A DNA stretch of 64,000 nucleotides from IMG/VR virus record IMGVR_UViG_3300032213_002832, positions 62,001 to 126,000 of that record; one strand, given 5' to 3'. Each line of letters starts with the position of its first letter. The first letter of the stretch is position 1. The stretch is from a virus. The notes under the pieces are model-generated. The model was not told the DNA's origin. It did no database searches and worked only from the letters and a program-made list of their open reading frames with translations. The position numbers and the translations under genes are program-made. Of this stretch, positions 32,998-40,405 are shown piece after piece.

Positions 32998-33432
32998 TCA
33001 AACCTCATTAATTGGTTGTTTTGTTTTTCTAACCTTCTTTACCTTCTTAGGTATGGCTGCTTTCCATCTTCTAGCTAAAGCATCTATTTTACTGTTAAAG
33101 TCAAAGCTGAATATCTTAATTTTAGCCATCGCATATGACTTATGGTACTTTAAATCATCTACAAAGAAAGTCGTAGCTATATCTTTAACTATGGATTTAA
33201 CTAATACTTTATTAAACGAACCTGTTATTGACACTGCTTCAAAGTGTGTTACCTGATCCTCTATGATTTTATCTGCGAGTTTCTCTGCTGTAGCATTAAT
33301 CATATCTTTAAGCTTTACATACAGTGGCGAATTTACATCTACATTGAAGTTACCGACATAAGCCTTCTCTAAACTAGATACAGCAATATCTGTAATACTC
33401 TTCTTGATGTCTACCACGTTACCTTTAATCAT
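32998..33432 (-). CDS. Unknown basic protein
   Basis: A 144-residue protein with a Lys/Arg-rich C-terminus (AIPKKVKKVRKTKQP). It is mostly helical. It overlaps the SemiSWEET-like gene by 8 bases. No motif was recognised. Confidence 0.6.
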   Translation of the reverse strand: MIKGNVVDIKKSITDIAVSSLEKAYVGNFNVDVNSPLYVKLKDMINATAEKLADKIIEDQVTHFEAVSITGSFNKVLVKSIVKDIATTFFVDDLKYHKSYAMAKIKIFSFDFNSKIDALARRWKAAIPKKVKKVRKTKQPINEV

Positions 33433-33691
33433 ACTGATCCTCTTTAGGATTAACCTTATAATAGGCTATTATTCCGATAATTAATACATTGAATAAGTAA
33501 TTAATTAGCAATATAAGGTCATTAGTAGTATTTGCTACATAAATGATTAAAAATATCTCGCCCAATCCCCACAACCATAAGAACAGAGAGTTCACACCAG
33601 CACTTGATTTCGTCTTAATGGATTGAATCGCTTGAGGGATACCACATATAGCCAACATTGCTGATCCAATTATACCGATAAGACTAATCAT
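33425..33691 (-). CDS. SemiSWEET / PQ-loop-like membrane protein
   Basis: An 88-residue protein with three membrane helices. The first contains ICGIPQAIQSIKTKSSAGVNSLFLWLW, the PQ-loop signature (Pro-Gln, then Lys-Ser/Thr and SxxxW) of SemiSWEET sugar transporters, which work as dimers of three-helix units. The size matches bacterial SemiSWEETs. Substrate and function in a phage are unknown. Confidence 0.8.
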   Translation of the reverse strand: MISLIGIIGSAMLAICGIPQAIQSIKTKSSAGVNSLFLWLWGLGEIFLIIYVANTTNDLILLINYLFNVLIIGIIAYYKVNPKEDQYD

Positions 33692-33702
33692 ATCAATACA
33701 CC

Positions 33703-33918
33703 TTATTTCAATGTTATTGTGGTGGTACCAGGTTTTGCTGGTGGATCATACCTTTTAATGTATTCGTCCATAATCTTTTGTAGTGTTTGCTTTGAGATAA
33801 CTTGGTATCCCATTTTACAGTTTGCTTCATTTAAAGCTAATACCGCAGCATCAACAAGTTCTTTTTTAGTCTTACTCGCTTTAGTGACTTTATTTACTTT
33901 GATTGTTTTATTGCTCAT
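33703..33918 (-). CDS. Small basic protein, unknown
   Basis: A 71-residue protein. The Lys/Thr-rich N-terminus (TIKVNKVTKASKTKKELVDAAV) resembles the first helix of HU-like or other small DNA-binding proteins, but too little sequence remains to assign the fold. Coupled to the upstream gene by TAATG. Confidence 0.55.
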   Translation of the reverse strand: MSNKTIKVNKVTKASKTKKELVDAAVLALNEANCKMGYQVISKQTLQKIMDEYIKRYDPPAKPGTTTITLK

Positions 33919-34277
33919 TATAAATCTCCATGAAGTAATTTTAATTCAGTTAACTCATTTAATAACTCATCCATATCATATTTTTGTCTTACATTATCCC
34001 TAGATTTAATCCAGCATGATACTTCCAAATTCTCAGTTGGCATGAAACCTGAACCAGGTACCCATTTCAGCATCTTGAATGCTTTTGCTTCAAAAGATCT
34101 ACCTGATATTTTTATAGTCTTTGAAGCTGTTTTTTGCTTTTTGTTTCTTTTTAATCTTCCGTAAAGTTCAAATGCTACATCATTGAACATGAATAATACA
34201 TCTCTTTCTGATTTATTTGTCAAAGCTGATACAACCTTAACTGTATCACTATCAATTATTAATGTATTTTCACTCAT
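33918..34277 (-). CDS. Small protein, possible nucleoid-associated type, unknown
   Basis: A 119-residue protein. TVKVVSALTNKSERDVLFMFNDVAFELYGRL is helical, followed by a basic stretch and TIKISGRSFEAKAFK. It pairs with the small basic protein downstream. A DNA-binding role is possible but unproven. Confidence 0.55.
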   Translation of the reverse strand: MSENTLIIDSDTVKVVSALTNKSERDVLFMFNDVAFELYGRLKRNKKQKTASKTIKISGRSFEAKAFKMLKWVPGSGFMPTENLEVSCWIKSRDNVRQKYDMDELLNELTELKLLHGDL

Positions 34278-34278
34278 A

Positions 34279-35727
34279 TTACACCTCTAGATCTCTGTCA
34301 GATTTAAGTGCGCTAGTTTTTGGAATCTTGATTGTTTCGCCTAAACGTACTAAAGGATGATTTTCCATGCCATCTTGAGATATAATCCACAACACTTGTG
34401 GAAACAAGGTATTGGGAGGAATCATAGATTCAAAGTCAACATCACAGAAGCAACCATCTGTAACAATTATTGACAGGTCAGGTTTAGCTTCGGCAATATA
34501 CTTAAGTACTGGAGCTGGATCTGTACCACCCGATTGAACCATGGCTTTATTTAAGCGATCACCAAGCTTATATGGCTCAACATAATATAGATCAGTGTGC
34601 CACAAGCCTAACATACACTTACGATGACCTACTGAAAGACAGTTGTCGACAATAGAGAGAAAGTCATTTAGCTCTTGGACACTAATAGAACCTGATGAAT
34701 CTAAGAAGTTTTGAATTTTAGGTAGTGGACCTACTTTTGTACCAGGAGCAATGTTGCCATACCTACGACTTGGCTTACTCCAAGTACCAACACGGTCAGT
34801 ACCAGAGGCGTGTCGCTTGATAGCCGATTGAATGATTTCCCTATAATTGAGTTCATTCCTACGTGATTCAATATCCGTTAATAAATCCTGTATAAACCCA
34901 GGCAGCTTATCAAATGATAGCCCACGCTTCTGCATGGCCCGCTTAACAAGCTCCTCTGTAGCATCCATCATATCTCGTTCTTCTGAACCGCCATCCCAAT
35001 CATGGGAGTCAAACTCTTTAGGTAACCCTTTGCCTTTGCCTTTACCACCATTACTGCCATCTAATCCACCTTCGCCTTCTTCCTCGCCTTCACCTTCATC
35101 TGACATTTCAGAAAATTTTTCTATAAGCTTATAGTAGTAGTATTCAAATGTCTTATTCTTTTCCCAAGGTATTTGTTTACCCTTTGCGTCTTCATCATAG
35201 AAGTTTTCTACTAGTATTGGATGACCTGGACACAGCTCGTTTTTACAAGTAGCACCCATTTCTCGTTCATTTTTAGGCGGACATTCTTGACAACCATCTG
35301 GAAGGTCTTTAATATATTGATTAATAGACATATCCATCGCTATGTTCATAAGCCTACGACGATTAGGGTTAAGCTTTAACATTGGAGCACGAATGATATG
35401 CTTATGAGTTAAGTGATATAGTTCATGTAATAAGATACTAATCCGAGCGCGTGTACCCTGGTCACCGTCACCTAGGTTTACACAAAACCACTTTGGATTA
35501 ATCATCATCTTCCATTTTTTAGCATTATTATCAAACATTACTCCAGCTGTAGGGAGAGTGTGAGAATAGTGAATGTCTAAGCATTGAAGTATCATGCCGA
35601 AAAATGCTTGATTCTTCGTAAGTTGATACAAAGCTGTTTCTAAGCACTGAACCTTTTTATGTGGATCAACATACTCTTTATCAAGGACCGCTTGACTTAC
35701 AGTCTGCTTTGGCTTAATATCAGTCAT
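34279..35727 (-). CDS. DUF2201-type zincin plus VWA-like protein, MoxR partner
   Basis: A 482-residue protein. HELYHLTHKH (His101) is a HExxH-like zinc site in the N-terminal domain. An acidic Gly/Glu/Lys linker spans about 225-265. The C-terminal half has a VWA-like fold with FLDSSGS (MIDAS near 341), SGGTDPAP and IVTDG. The arrangement matches the putative metallopeptidase/VWA proteins paired with MoxR ATPases. The start was set after the CCGAT promoter and terminator; 31 upstream in-frame codons run through both and are not used. Confidence 0.85.
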   Translation of the reverse strand: MTDIKPKQTVSQAVLDKEYVDPHKKVQCLETALYQLTKNQAFFGMILQCLDIHYSHTLPTAGVMFDNNAKKWKMMINPKWFCVNLGDGDQGTRARISILLHELYHLTHKHIIRAPMLKLNPNRRRLMNIAMDMSINQYIKDLPDGCQECPPKNEREMGATCKNELCPGHPILVENFYDEDAKGKQIPWEKNKTFEYYYYKLIEKFSEMSDEGEGEEEGEGGLDGSNGGKGKGKGLPKEFDSHDWDGGSEERDMMDATEELVKRAMQKRGLSFDKLPGFIQDLLTDIESRRNELNYREIIQSAIKRHASGTDRVGTWSKPSRRYGNIAPGTKVGPLPKIQNFLDSSGSISVQELNDFLSIVDNCLSVGHRKCMLGLWHTDLYYVEPYKLGDRLNKAMVQSGGTDPAPVLKYIAEAKPDLSIIVTDGCFCDVDFESMIPPNTLFPQVLWIISQDGMENHPLVRLGETIKIPKTSALKSDRDLEV

Positions 35728-35754
35728 AATATCTCCTATTTTATATAAAACATT

Positions 35755-35765
35755 CGGATCGGTTT
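35755..35765 (-). promoter_or_regulatory. CCGAT-type phage promoter element
   Basis: GATTAAAACCGATCCGAATG is intergenic, 39 bases before the ATG of the zincin/VWA gene and immediately after a terminator. This is the clearest copy functionally. Confidence 0.7.
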
Positions 35766-35796
35766 TAATCTTTACTAGCAATGCTTTAAAAACAAG

Positions 35797-35820
35797 CACG
35801 AGGCTTATAAAGCCTCGCAC
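35797..35820 (-). terminator. Rho-independent terminator
   Basis: On the minus strand GTGCGAGGCTT-TAT-AAGCCTCGTGC is followed by TTGTTTTT. It ends the MoxR and small-gene transcript, just before a new promoter. Confidence 0.85.
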
Positions 35821-35825
35821 TATAA

Positions 35826-35984
35826 TTATTTACCCAGTTTTTCTCTTTCTTTTAACTGCTCAAGAAGAAGGTCACATCTCTTTAAAGATTCTCTTATTCG
35901 TCTGAATCTTTCATTTAGGTCAATCTCTTCAACTGGCTTATCTAATACAACTTTATTATTTGGAAACTGTATTATTTTTGCCAT
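35826..35984 (-). CDS. Small charged protein (52 aa)
   Basis: A 52-codon frame MAKIIQFPNNKVVLDKPVEE then a helix rich in Arg, Leu and Glu, ending EKLGK. It starts two bases after the MoxR stop and ends before the terminator. Good context for a real gene; function unknown. Confidence 0.65.
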   Translation of the reverse strand: MAKIIQFPNNKVVLDKPVEEIDLNERFRRIRESLKRCDLLLEQLKEREKLGK

Positions 35985-35985
35985 G

Positions 35986-37155
35986 TTATTTCTTCAATGC
36001 GCTGCTAAGTTTAATATGGTCACGTAGCAACTCAATACTCTTAGGGTTACGCTTAGTGAATTCACTAAAGAATTGAGAGATGTTACCACGTTGATTCTTC
36101 TGCGCACAACCTTTGATAAGGTTAATACCGTGATCTGCTGGGATGTTTTCCACAACTTCAACCATAGTCTTCTCATCAATAGTCTCTGGATCATGTGCCC
36201 AATCTTTACCGTCCTTCTTGCGTCCTTCGAACCAGCCACCGTATTTTTCAATAATACTATCAACAGTGAGTGAGATCTTGTCGCCAGCGTAGTTTGCGTT
36301 GGTCTTGTACATATCTTTTAGTTTCTGGATTGCTTTCTCTTTATCATTTAGGATGTCTTGTGCTGTTACAGGCGCGTCATCCCAGCAAGATTTCCAGTAC
36401 TCGTTACCTAAGTGCTTACCTAGTACTGATAGAGCTACAATGTAGTGAGAGCCTCTTTTTGAAGGGTGGTCAGATGCGCCACACATTTCAATAGCATTCA
36501 AGCGATCAAGGGTACGTGGACTAACATACTTGCCTTCTTTACCAACACCATCAGATTTCTTATAAACCCAGCTACCAGCTTTAACAAAGTTTATAACATT
36601 CCTATGCCAAAAAGTAGTTTCGATGTGAGTCATGAACGCTTGGTAGTTGAATTCAACTTCAAATTCTTCAAAACGATTTTTAAGAGCTGTATCCATGCTG
36701 TTGACGTCGTATTTTGAACCTTCAGGGTTTAGTGCTGCTGCGATAACCCAACCTTCAGGTAGTTCGTATGTTGGACCAACTTTTCTGTTCTTATCTGTGA
36801 GCTGCATTAAGCAGTTCTGAATCATTGTATTACCACGGTTTGGCTCTTCAAGTAGTAGAAGTCCGCGACCTTTGGTTGGCCAGAAGTGTGGAAGTGCGTG
36901 ACCCATTCGAGCATTACCTTCTTGATCTTTGTACTCGTAAGGATAGCCTACGAAGTCCGGCCCTTCATAATACGCAATACGTAAGTCAATAAAGCCAAAG
37001 TCAGGATCTGTTTCTCTCTGCTTGGCTACCCATTGCTGTATGATCTCGGATTTACCGATGCCGGCTTCGCCGACAAACATCGGGTTAAAAATCCGCTTAA
37101 TTTTACGAGCAGCAATTGCTAAATCAAGAATCTCTGTAATTTTGTCTGGGTTCAT
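35986..37155 (-). CDS. MoxR-family AAA+ ATPase
   Basis: A 389-residue ATPase. Walker A is GEAGIGKSE near residue 29 and Walker B is LLLLEEPNRG near 98. Sensor-like AALNPEG and arginine-finger region NRFEEFEV follow. MoxR ATPases act with VWA proteins as chaperones or in metal insertion and membrane or cell-envelope remodelling; here the VWA partner is the next operon. It is preceded by a CCGAT promoter. The C-terminal 150 residues are phage-specific. Confidence 0.9.
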   Translation of the reverse strand: MNPDKITEILDLAIAARKIKRIFNPMFVGEAGIGKSEIIQQWVAKQRETDPDFGFIDLRIAYYEGPDFVGYPYEYKDQEGNARMGHALPHFWPTKGRGLLLLEEPNRGNTMIQNCLMQLTDKNRKVGPTYELPEGWVIAAALNPEGSKYDVNSMDTALKNRFEEFEVEFNYQAFMTHIETTFWHRNVINFVKAGSWVYKKSDGVGKEGKYVSPRTLDRLNAIEMCGASDHPSKRGSHYIVALSVLGKHLGNEYWKSCWDDAPVTAQDILNDKEKAIQKLKDMYKTNANYAGDKISLTVDSIIEKYGGWFEGRKKDGKDWAHDPETIDEKTMVEVVENIPADHGINLIKGCAQKNQRGNISQFFSEFTKRNPKSIELLRDHIKLSSALKK

Positions 37156-37185
37156 AAAATCTCCTTAAATATTATATTCAACATT

Positions 37186-37196
37186 CGAATCGGTTT
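37186..37196 (-). promoter_or_regulatory. CCGAT-type phage promoter element
   Basis: ATCAAAAACCGATTCGAATG lies directly after the stop of the HNH gene and 42 bases before the MoxR ATG, which has SD AAGGAG. Confidence 0.7.
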
Positions 37197-37200
37197 TTGA

Positions 37201-37746
37201 TCATATCTTGTCATGTTTACGCCAGTTATCTTCAGCCCACAAAGGTTGTAAGTTAGTATAGTGACATGCTTTAAGTAATTCTTCTCTATCGAGTATATTA
37301 AAAAAGCTTAATGGAATCTTGTGATCTAGTTCCCAACATTTAATCCCTACTTTTCTCCCATAGTTATCCCAAGTCATATCGGGTAACCATAATGACTCTA
37401 TATACGTCCTAAATTCTTTGATAGAGCAACCCAGATCTCTTACGGCACTTCCAACTTTAGTATTCTTTCTAAGAGCTGTGCTTAAGCGTTTTCTTAGATT
37501 TTGTCTTAACTTATATTCTGGATCTTCTTTCATCTTTTTAGCACGATATACTTTATCTCTTGCTATTTTTTCTTTCTTATATAATAAGTATCTGTTTTTA
37601 TTATAATTATTTAAATGTGTTGTATTGTTTTTTACCCAATTAGCAGTTGTGTTGTTTTTTGCGACAACCCTACAATTATCGCTACAAAATTTAGAATTAT
37701 GTACTTTAGGTTGATATTCTTCATTACATACAGCACAATTTTTCAT
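37201..37746 (-). CDS. HNH endonuclease with N-terminal zinc ribbon
   Basis: A 181-residue protein. An N-terminal CxxC-x15-CxxxC zinc site (CAVCNEEY ... FCSDNC) precedes a basic region, then ECWELDHKIPLSFF (about 138-150, HNH His-Asp-His) and HYTNLQPLWAEDN. This fits free-standing HNH nucleases of phages, often homing type. The C-terminus ends KHDKI next to the promoter element. Confidence 0.85.
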   Translation of the reverse strand: MKNCAVCNEEYQPKVHNSKFCSDNCRVVAKNNTTANWVKNNTTHLNNYNKNRYLLYKKEKIARDKVYRAKKMKEDPEYKLRQNLRKRLSTALRKNTKVGSAVRDLGCSIKEFRTYIESLWLPDMTWDNYGRKVGIKCWELDHKIPLSFFNILDREELLKACHYTNLQPLWAEDNWRKHDKI

Positions 37747-37747
37747 T

Positions 37748-38257
37748 TCACTTGCCTTCTAGTACTATTCTTTCAAAGTTATCATCCATAAACCTAAGCT
37801 CATTGTAATAAGCTATTTGAGCATCTATTAGTTTTTTAGAACCACAACTAACATAATAAGCAGCATTAAAACAATTCTTAGCTGTCCTAAAAAAAAGACC
37901 ATCTTGTTCAGCTACAGTAAAAATAGTGTAGTCAGCAGAAATAAGTGGATATAGATATGAGTCACTAATAAAAACGCCATTACCCTGTTGGTCTAATAAG
38001 CCATTAATTACAACATTAGTGTTTCTAGCAGCATCTCTACATTGTTCACTTGTCGCTTTATCTTCAAGCCATAGTTCAACTAATTCAATCCCCTTTACAA
38101 AATAAGGTTCTTGACGCCATATATTACACCCTTGGTAAGCACAGAATAAGGCAAACCTTATACAGTCTTTATGAGATAATTGTTTCAACTGTTCTTCATT
38201 TATGCCACCAAATGCTACATAATTCTCTTGACAATTAGTTCTTATCATGTTATCCAT
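37748..38257 (-). CDS. Unknown protein, weak Imm-5-like pattern
   Basis: A 169-residue protein. FALFCAYQGCNIWRQEPYFVKGIELVELWLEDKATSEQCRDAARN resembles putative immunity (Imm-5-like) and other helical domains of unknown role, in which a Cys/Trp helix precedes AIxxxxxWLxGK. The resemblance is weak. Confidence 0.6.
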   Translation of the reverse strand: MDNMIRTNCQENYVAFGGINEEQLKQLSHKDCIRFALFCAYQGCNIWRQEPYFVKGIELVELWLEDKATSEQCRDAARNTNVVINGLLDQQGNGVFISDSYLYPLISADYTIFTVAEQDGLFFRTAKNCFNAAYYVSCGSKKLIDAQIAYYNELRFMDDNFERIVLEGK

Positions 38258-38265
38258 ATAACCTC

Positions 38266-38508
38266 TTAATTCAAAACATTAGAAGCTGGTTCACCAATAT
38301 CTATAGAGGTTTTAAATAACTGTAGGATGTCGTTAGCGTCACTTACCATTCTGTTTAGCTTAACTAAGTTCTCACTATTTTTACCATTTGAGTGCTCATG
38401 CTTAGCTAAGGTAGCTGCTGTAGATGAAGCAAACACCAGTAGTTCTACTAATGCTTCTATGTATAGTTCATCCATTTGAAAACTATGAATTGTATTCTTA
38501 TTACTCAT
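38266..38508 (-). CDS. Small helical protein, unknown
   Basis: About 80 residues from the ATG overlapping the previous stop; an in-frame GTG is three codons upstream. Mostly helices rich in Leu, Ala and Asn. No motif was recognised. Confidence 0.6.
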   Translation of the reverse strand: MSNKNTIHSFQMDELYIEALVELLVFASSTAATLAKHEHSNGKNSENLVKLNRMVSDANDILQLFKTSIDIGEPASNVLN

Positions 38509-38770
38509 TAGTGCCACTCAATCTATCAACTATCTCTTTAGGTAGATTGTAATTATTAATTATATCTTTTAATGATATTTTCTTAATAGATTTATTGACC
38601 TTACGATTCTCTGCGAAATAGTGAGCACCTTCATCTAATGATAAGATACGACCCTCTGGCATGGTATTTACGATTGGTACTTGTATAGCAACTTCAGCGA
38701 CTTCTTGCTTAGGCAGTACTTCTACTTTTCCACCTCTAGCTAAAAACTCTTCAAACGTCTCTCTTCTCAT
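38501..38770 (-). CDS. Small EEFLARGGKV-family phage protein
   Basis: An 89-residue protein starting MRRETFEEFLARGGKVEVLP, with SD GGAGGA inside the end of the previous gene. The FEEFLxRGGKV motif is common to small early proteins of many phages. Function unknown. A CCGAC-type element lies about 160 bases upstream. Confidence 0.7.
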   Translation of the reverse strand: MRRETFEEFLARGGKVEVLPKQEVAEVAIQVPIVNTMPEGRILSLDEGAHYFAENRKVNKSIKKISLKDIINNYNLPKEIVDRLSGTNE

Positions 38771-39395
38771 CTGATCCTCCAAGGATAAGTGAATCTACGA
38801 AATCTGGAAATGCCTTAACAGCAATATTGATTAATTCTCTGCGTTGTTCTACTTCTTTTTTATATAGCTTATATTCAGCTACTTTTTTATATAACTTACC
38901 AAGACGAACCTTTATTAATTGAATATCGCGTCGGTTTTCAAATTCAAAGTCCCAGTTGATTTCAGCTTCAGATTCATAGTTTTTATCCACAAACCCAGTT
39001 ACGGAGCCTGTCTTACGAACTTCACTGCTAGTGACTTTTATATGGAATACGTTTGTAAAGTAATCCCACTCTATTTGCAACGCAGATGTAGGACCAGAAT
39101 CATTGTCTGTTGGTTTGTCAGCTATCTGTGATCTATCATAGTGATTATAGAATATACCGTTAGAATTAAAGAAAATACGTGTTCTTTTTACAGATTTCTT
39201 CATAACACTTTTACCATGAGTCTCCATAAAGTTTATATGAGAGAAGTCCGACGGATCTCTTATATCCTCTATAATTTCACTTACTACATTAGTACCAAAA
39301 CAATCTAAGCCCTTATTATCTAACTCTTCTTCTAACTTATTTACAAATAGCTTTAGCATAGCTAAATCTTCTGAATTTGTCTTCTTTATTTGCAT
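38751..39395 (-). CDS. Unknown protein with long helix
   Basis: A 214-residue protein with beta segments (RTRIFFNSNGIFYNHY, NVFHIKVTSSEVRKT) and a C-terminal helix (LIKVRLGKLYKKVAEYKLYKKEVEQRRELI). No family was recognised. It starts the long minus array; a divergent promoter region lies upstream. Confidence 0.65.
   Translation of the reverse strand: MQIKKTNSEDLAMLKLFVNKLEEELDNKGLDCFGTNVVSEIIEDIRDPSDFSHINFMETHGKSVMKKSVKRTRIFFNSNGIFYNHYDRSQIADKPTDNDSGPTSALQIEWDYFTNVFHIKVTSSEVRKTGSVTGFVDKNYESEAEINWDFEFENRRDIQLIKVRLGKLYKKVAEYKLYKKEVEQRRELINIAVKAFPDFVDSLILGGSDEKRDV
38927..38937 (-). promoter_or_regulatory. CCGAC-type variant of the phage promoter element
   Basis: GAAAACCGACGCGATATTC lies inside a coding region, about 160 bases before the next start. 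It shares AAACCGACGCGA with the copy near 61,830. Confidence 0.45.
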
Positions 39396-39413
39396 AAACT
39401 CTCCGATTCTTAG

Positions 39414-39419
39414 TATAAT
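39414..39419 (+). promoter_or_regulatory. -10 element of divergent promoter region
   Basis: TTAGTATAATATC precedes the first ClpP-like gene by about 25 bases. The opposite strand contains TATTATAC, suitable for the minus array. Confidence 0.5.
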
Positions 39420-39443
39420 ATCAATACAATAATGGGATTATAC

Positions 39444-40316
39444 ATGGCTATATCTGATAACAATGTGACCCAAATACTTGATTATGATGTTGATTTTAAA
39501 AAACGTCGTATCTATTTTGGTGCGCTTAACGCAAGTAATGACGAGAACGGCTCTGAATTTACTTGGCGCTCTGTAGAGCGTGCGGTAAGGCATATCCATA
39601 TAATGGAAAGTGACGCGCCTGCTAAGCCAATAGAGTTACATATGTCTAGCATAGGTGGTGATACTGCTGCTCTTTTACGTTTATATGATGTCATACAAAG
39701 CTGCTCCTGTCAAATTAAGTTCATCGGTGGTGGAGAGATAAGTTCATCAGCCACTTGGATTATGGCTAGTTGCGATGAGCGTCTACTATATCCAAATACT
39801 ACTATTACAATTCACGATAGTGGTTGGGGTGAAGCAGTGTCTCCAGAAAAGCTTGTAGACAAAAGTATTATGATTGATAACGAAAAACTATTACAACACA
39901 AACTAAATCAGATATATGCCGATAACTCTATAATGCCATTAGAGTTTTGGACAGAGATGGTTAAACGAGATCTCTATCTCACCGCAGAAGAAGCTATCAT
40001 GTTAGGCTTAGCTGACAAGATTATTCAACCGCGTAAAAGAGGTAGCTTGCGTCGTAACCGTATAGCAAGTATGAAGCAAGAGAGAGATAAGAAAGATATG
40101 AGTAAGATGTTAAAGATGCTCAAAGATCGTATCTATATGGATAAACTCTCAAAACTAGAATTACATCTTCCTGAAGAGAAGTTCGATAAAACGCTAGTGA
40201 TTGACAATACAGTAACAGTGGAAGTCCCTACGGTAGTAGCTCCTTTAATAGGAGGTACAAGCCAATCAGATGTCGATTTTCCTCTTCCCACTCTTCATGG
40301 CAAGACGAACACCTGA
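39444..40316 (+). CDS. ClpP-like serine protease 1
   Basis: About 290 residues; the ATG preceded by TGGGATT is preferred to one four codons upstream. LHMSSIGGDTAALLRLYDVI matches the ClpP strand and oxyanion Gly-Gly. Ser101 (GEISSSATW), His124 (ITIHDSG) and Asp191 (LGLADKI) make the triad. The C-terminal 85 residues are an extra Lys-rich tail. Its last codons are part of a terminator stem. In phages ClpP-like proteins act as prohead proteases or in subverting host Clp; placement outside the head block favours the latter. It has its own promoter. Confidence 0.85.
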   Translation: MAISDNNVTQILDYDVDFKKRRIYFGALNASNDENGSEFTWRSVERAVRHIHIMESDAPAKPIELHMSSIGGDTAALLRLYDVIQSCSCQIKFIGGGEISSSATWIMASCDERLLYPNTTITIHDSGWGEAVSPEKLVDKSIMIDNEKLLQHKLNQIYADNSIMPLEFWTEMVKRDLYLTAEEAIMLGLADKIIQPRKRGSLRRNRIASMKQERDKKDMSKMLKMLKDRIYMDKLSKLELHLPEEKFDKTLVIDNTVTVEVPTVVAPLIGGTSQSDVDFPLPTLHGKTNT

Positions 40317-40354
40317 ACTTAAACTCCTCCGGCATTGGAGGAAGTGTTCGTCTT
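40302..40354. terminator. Branched bidirectional terminator
   Basis: A perfect 11-bp outer stem (AAGACGAACAC / GTGTTCGTCTT) encloses an inner 6-bp stem TCCTCC/GGAGGA with a GGCATT loop. The outer stem begins inside the ClpP-like coding end. It lies between convergent genes. Confidence 0.8.
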
Positions 40355-40405
40355 TGTATATTCTGTGTAGTCATACACCACGTACATTCTTCTTTAGCTC
40401 GCATC

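Noticed and set aside
35728-35820. A 31-residue N-terminal extension of the zincin/VWA protein
   Set aside because: The extension would run through a terminator and the promoter element; the ATG with SD TAGGAG after them is the sensible start.
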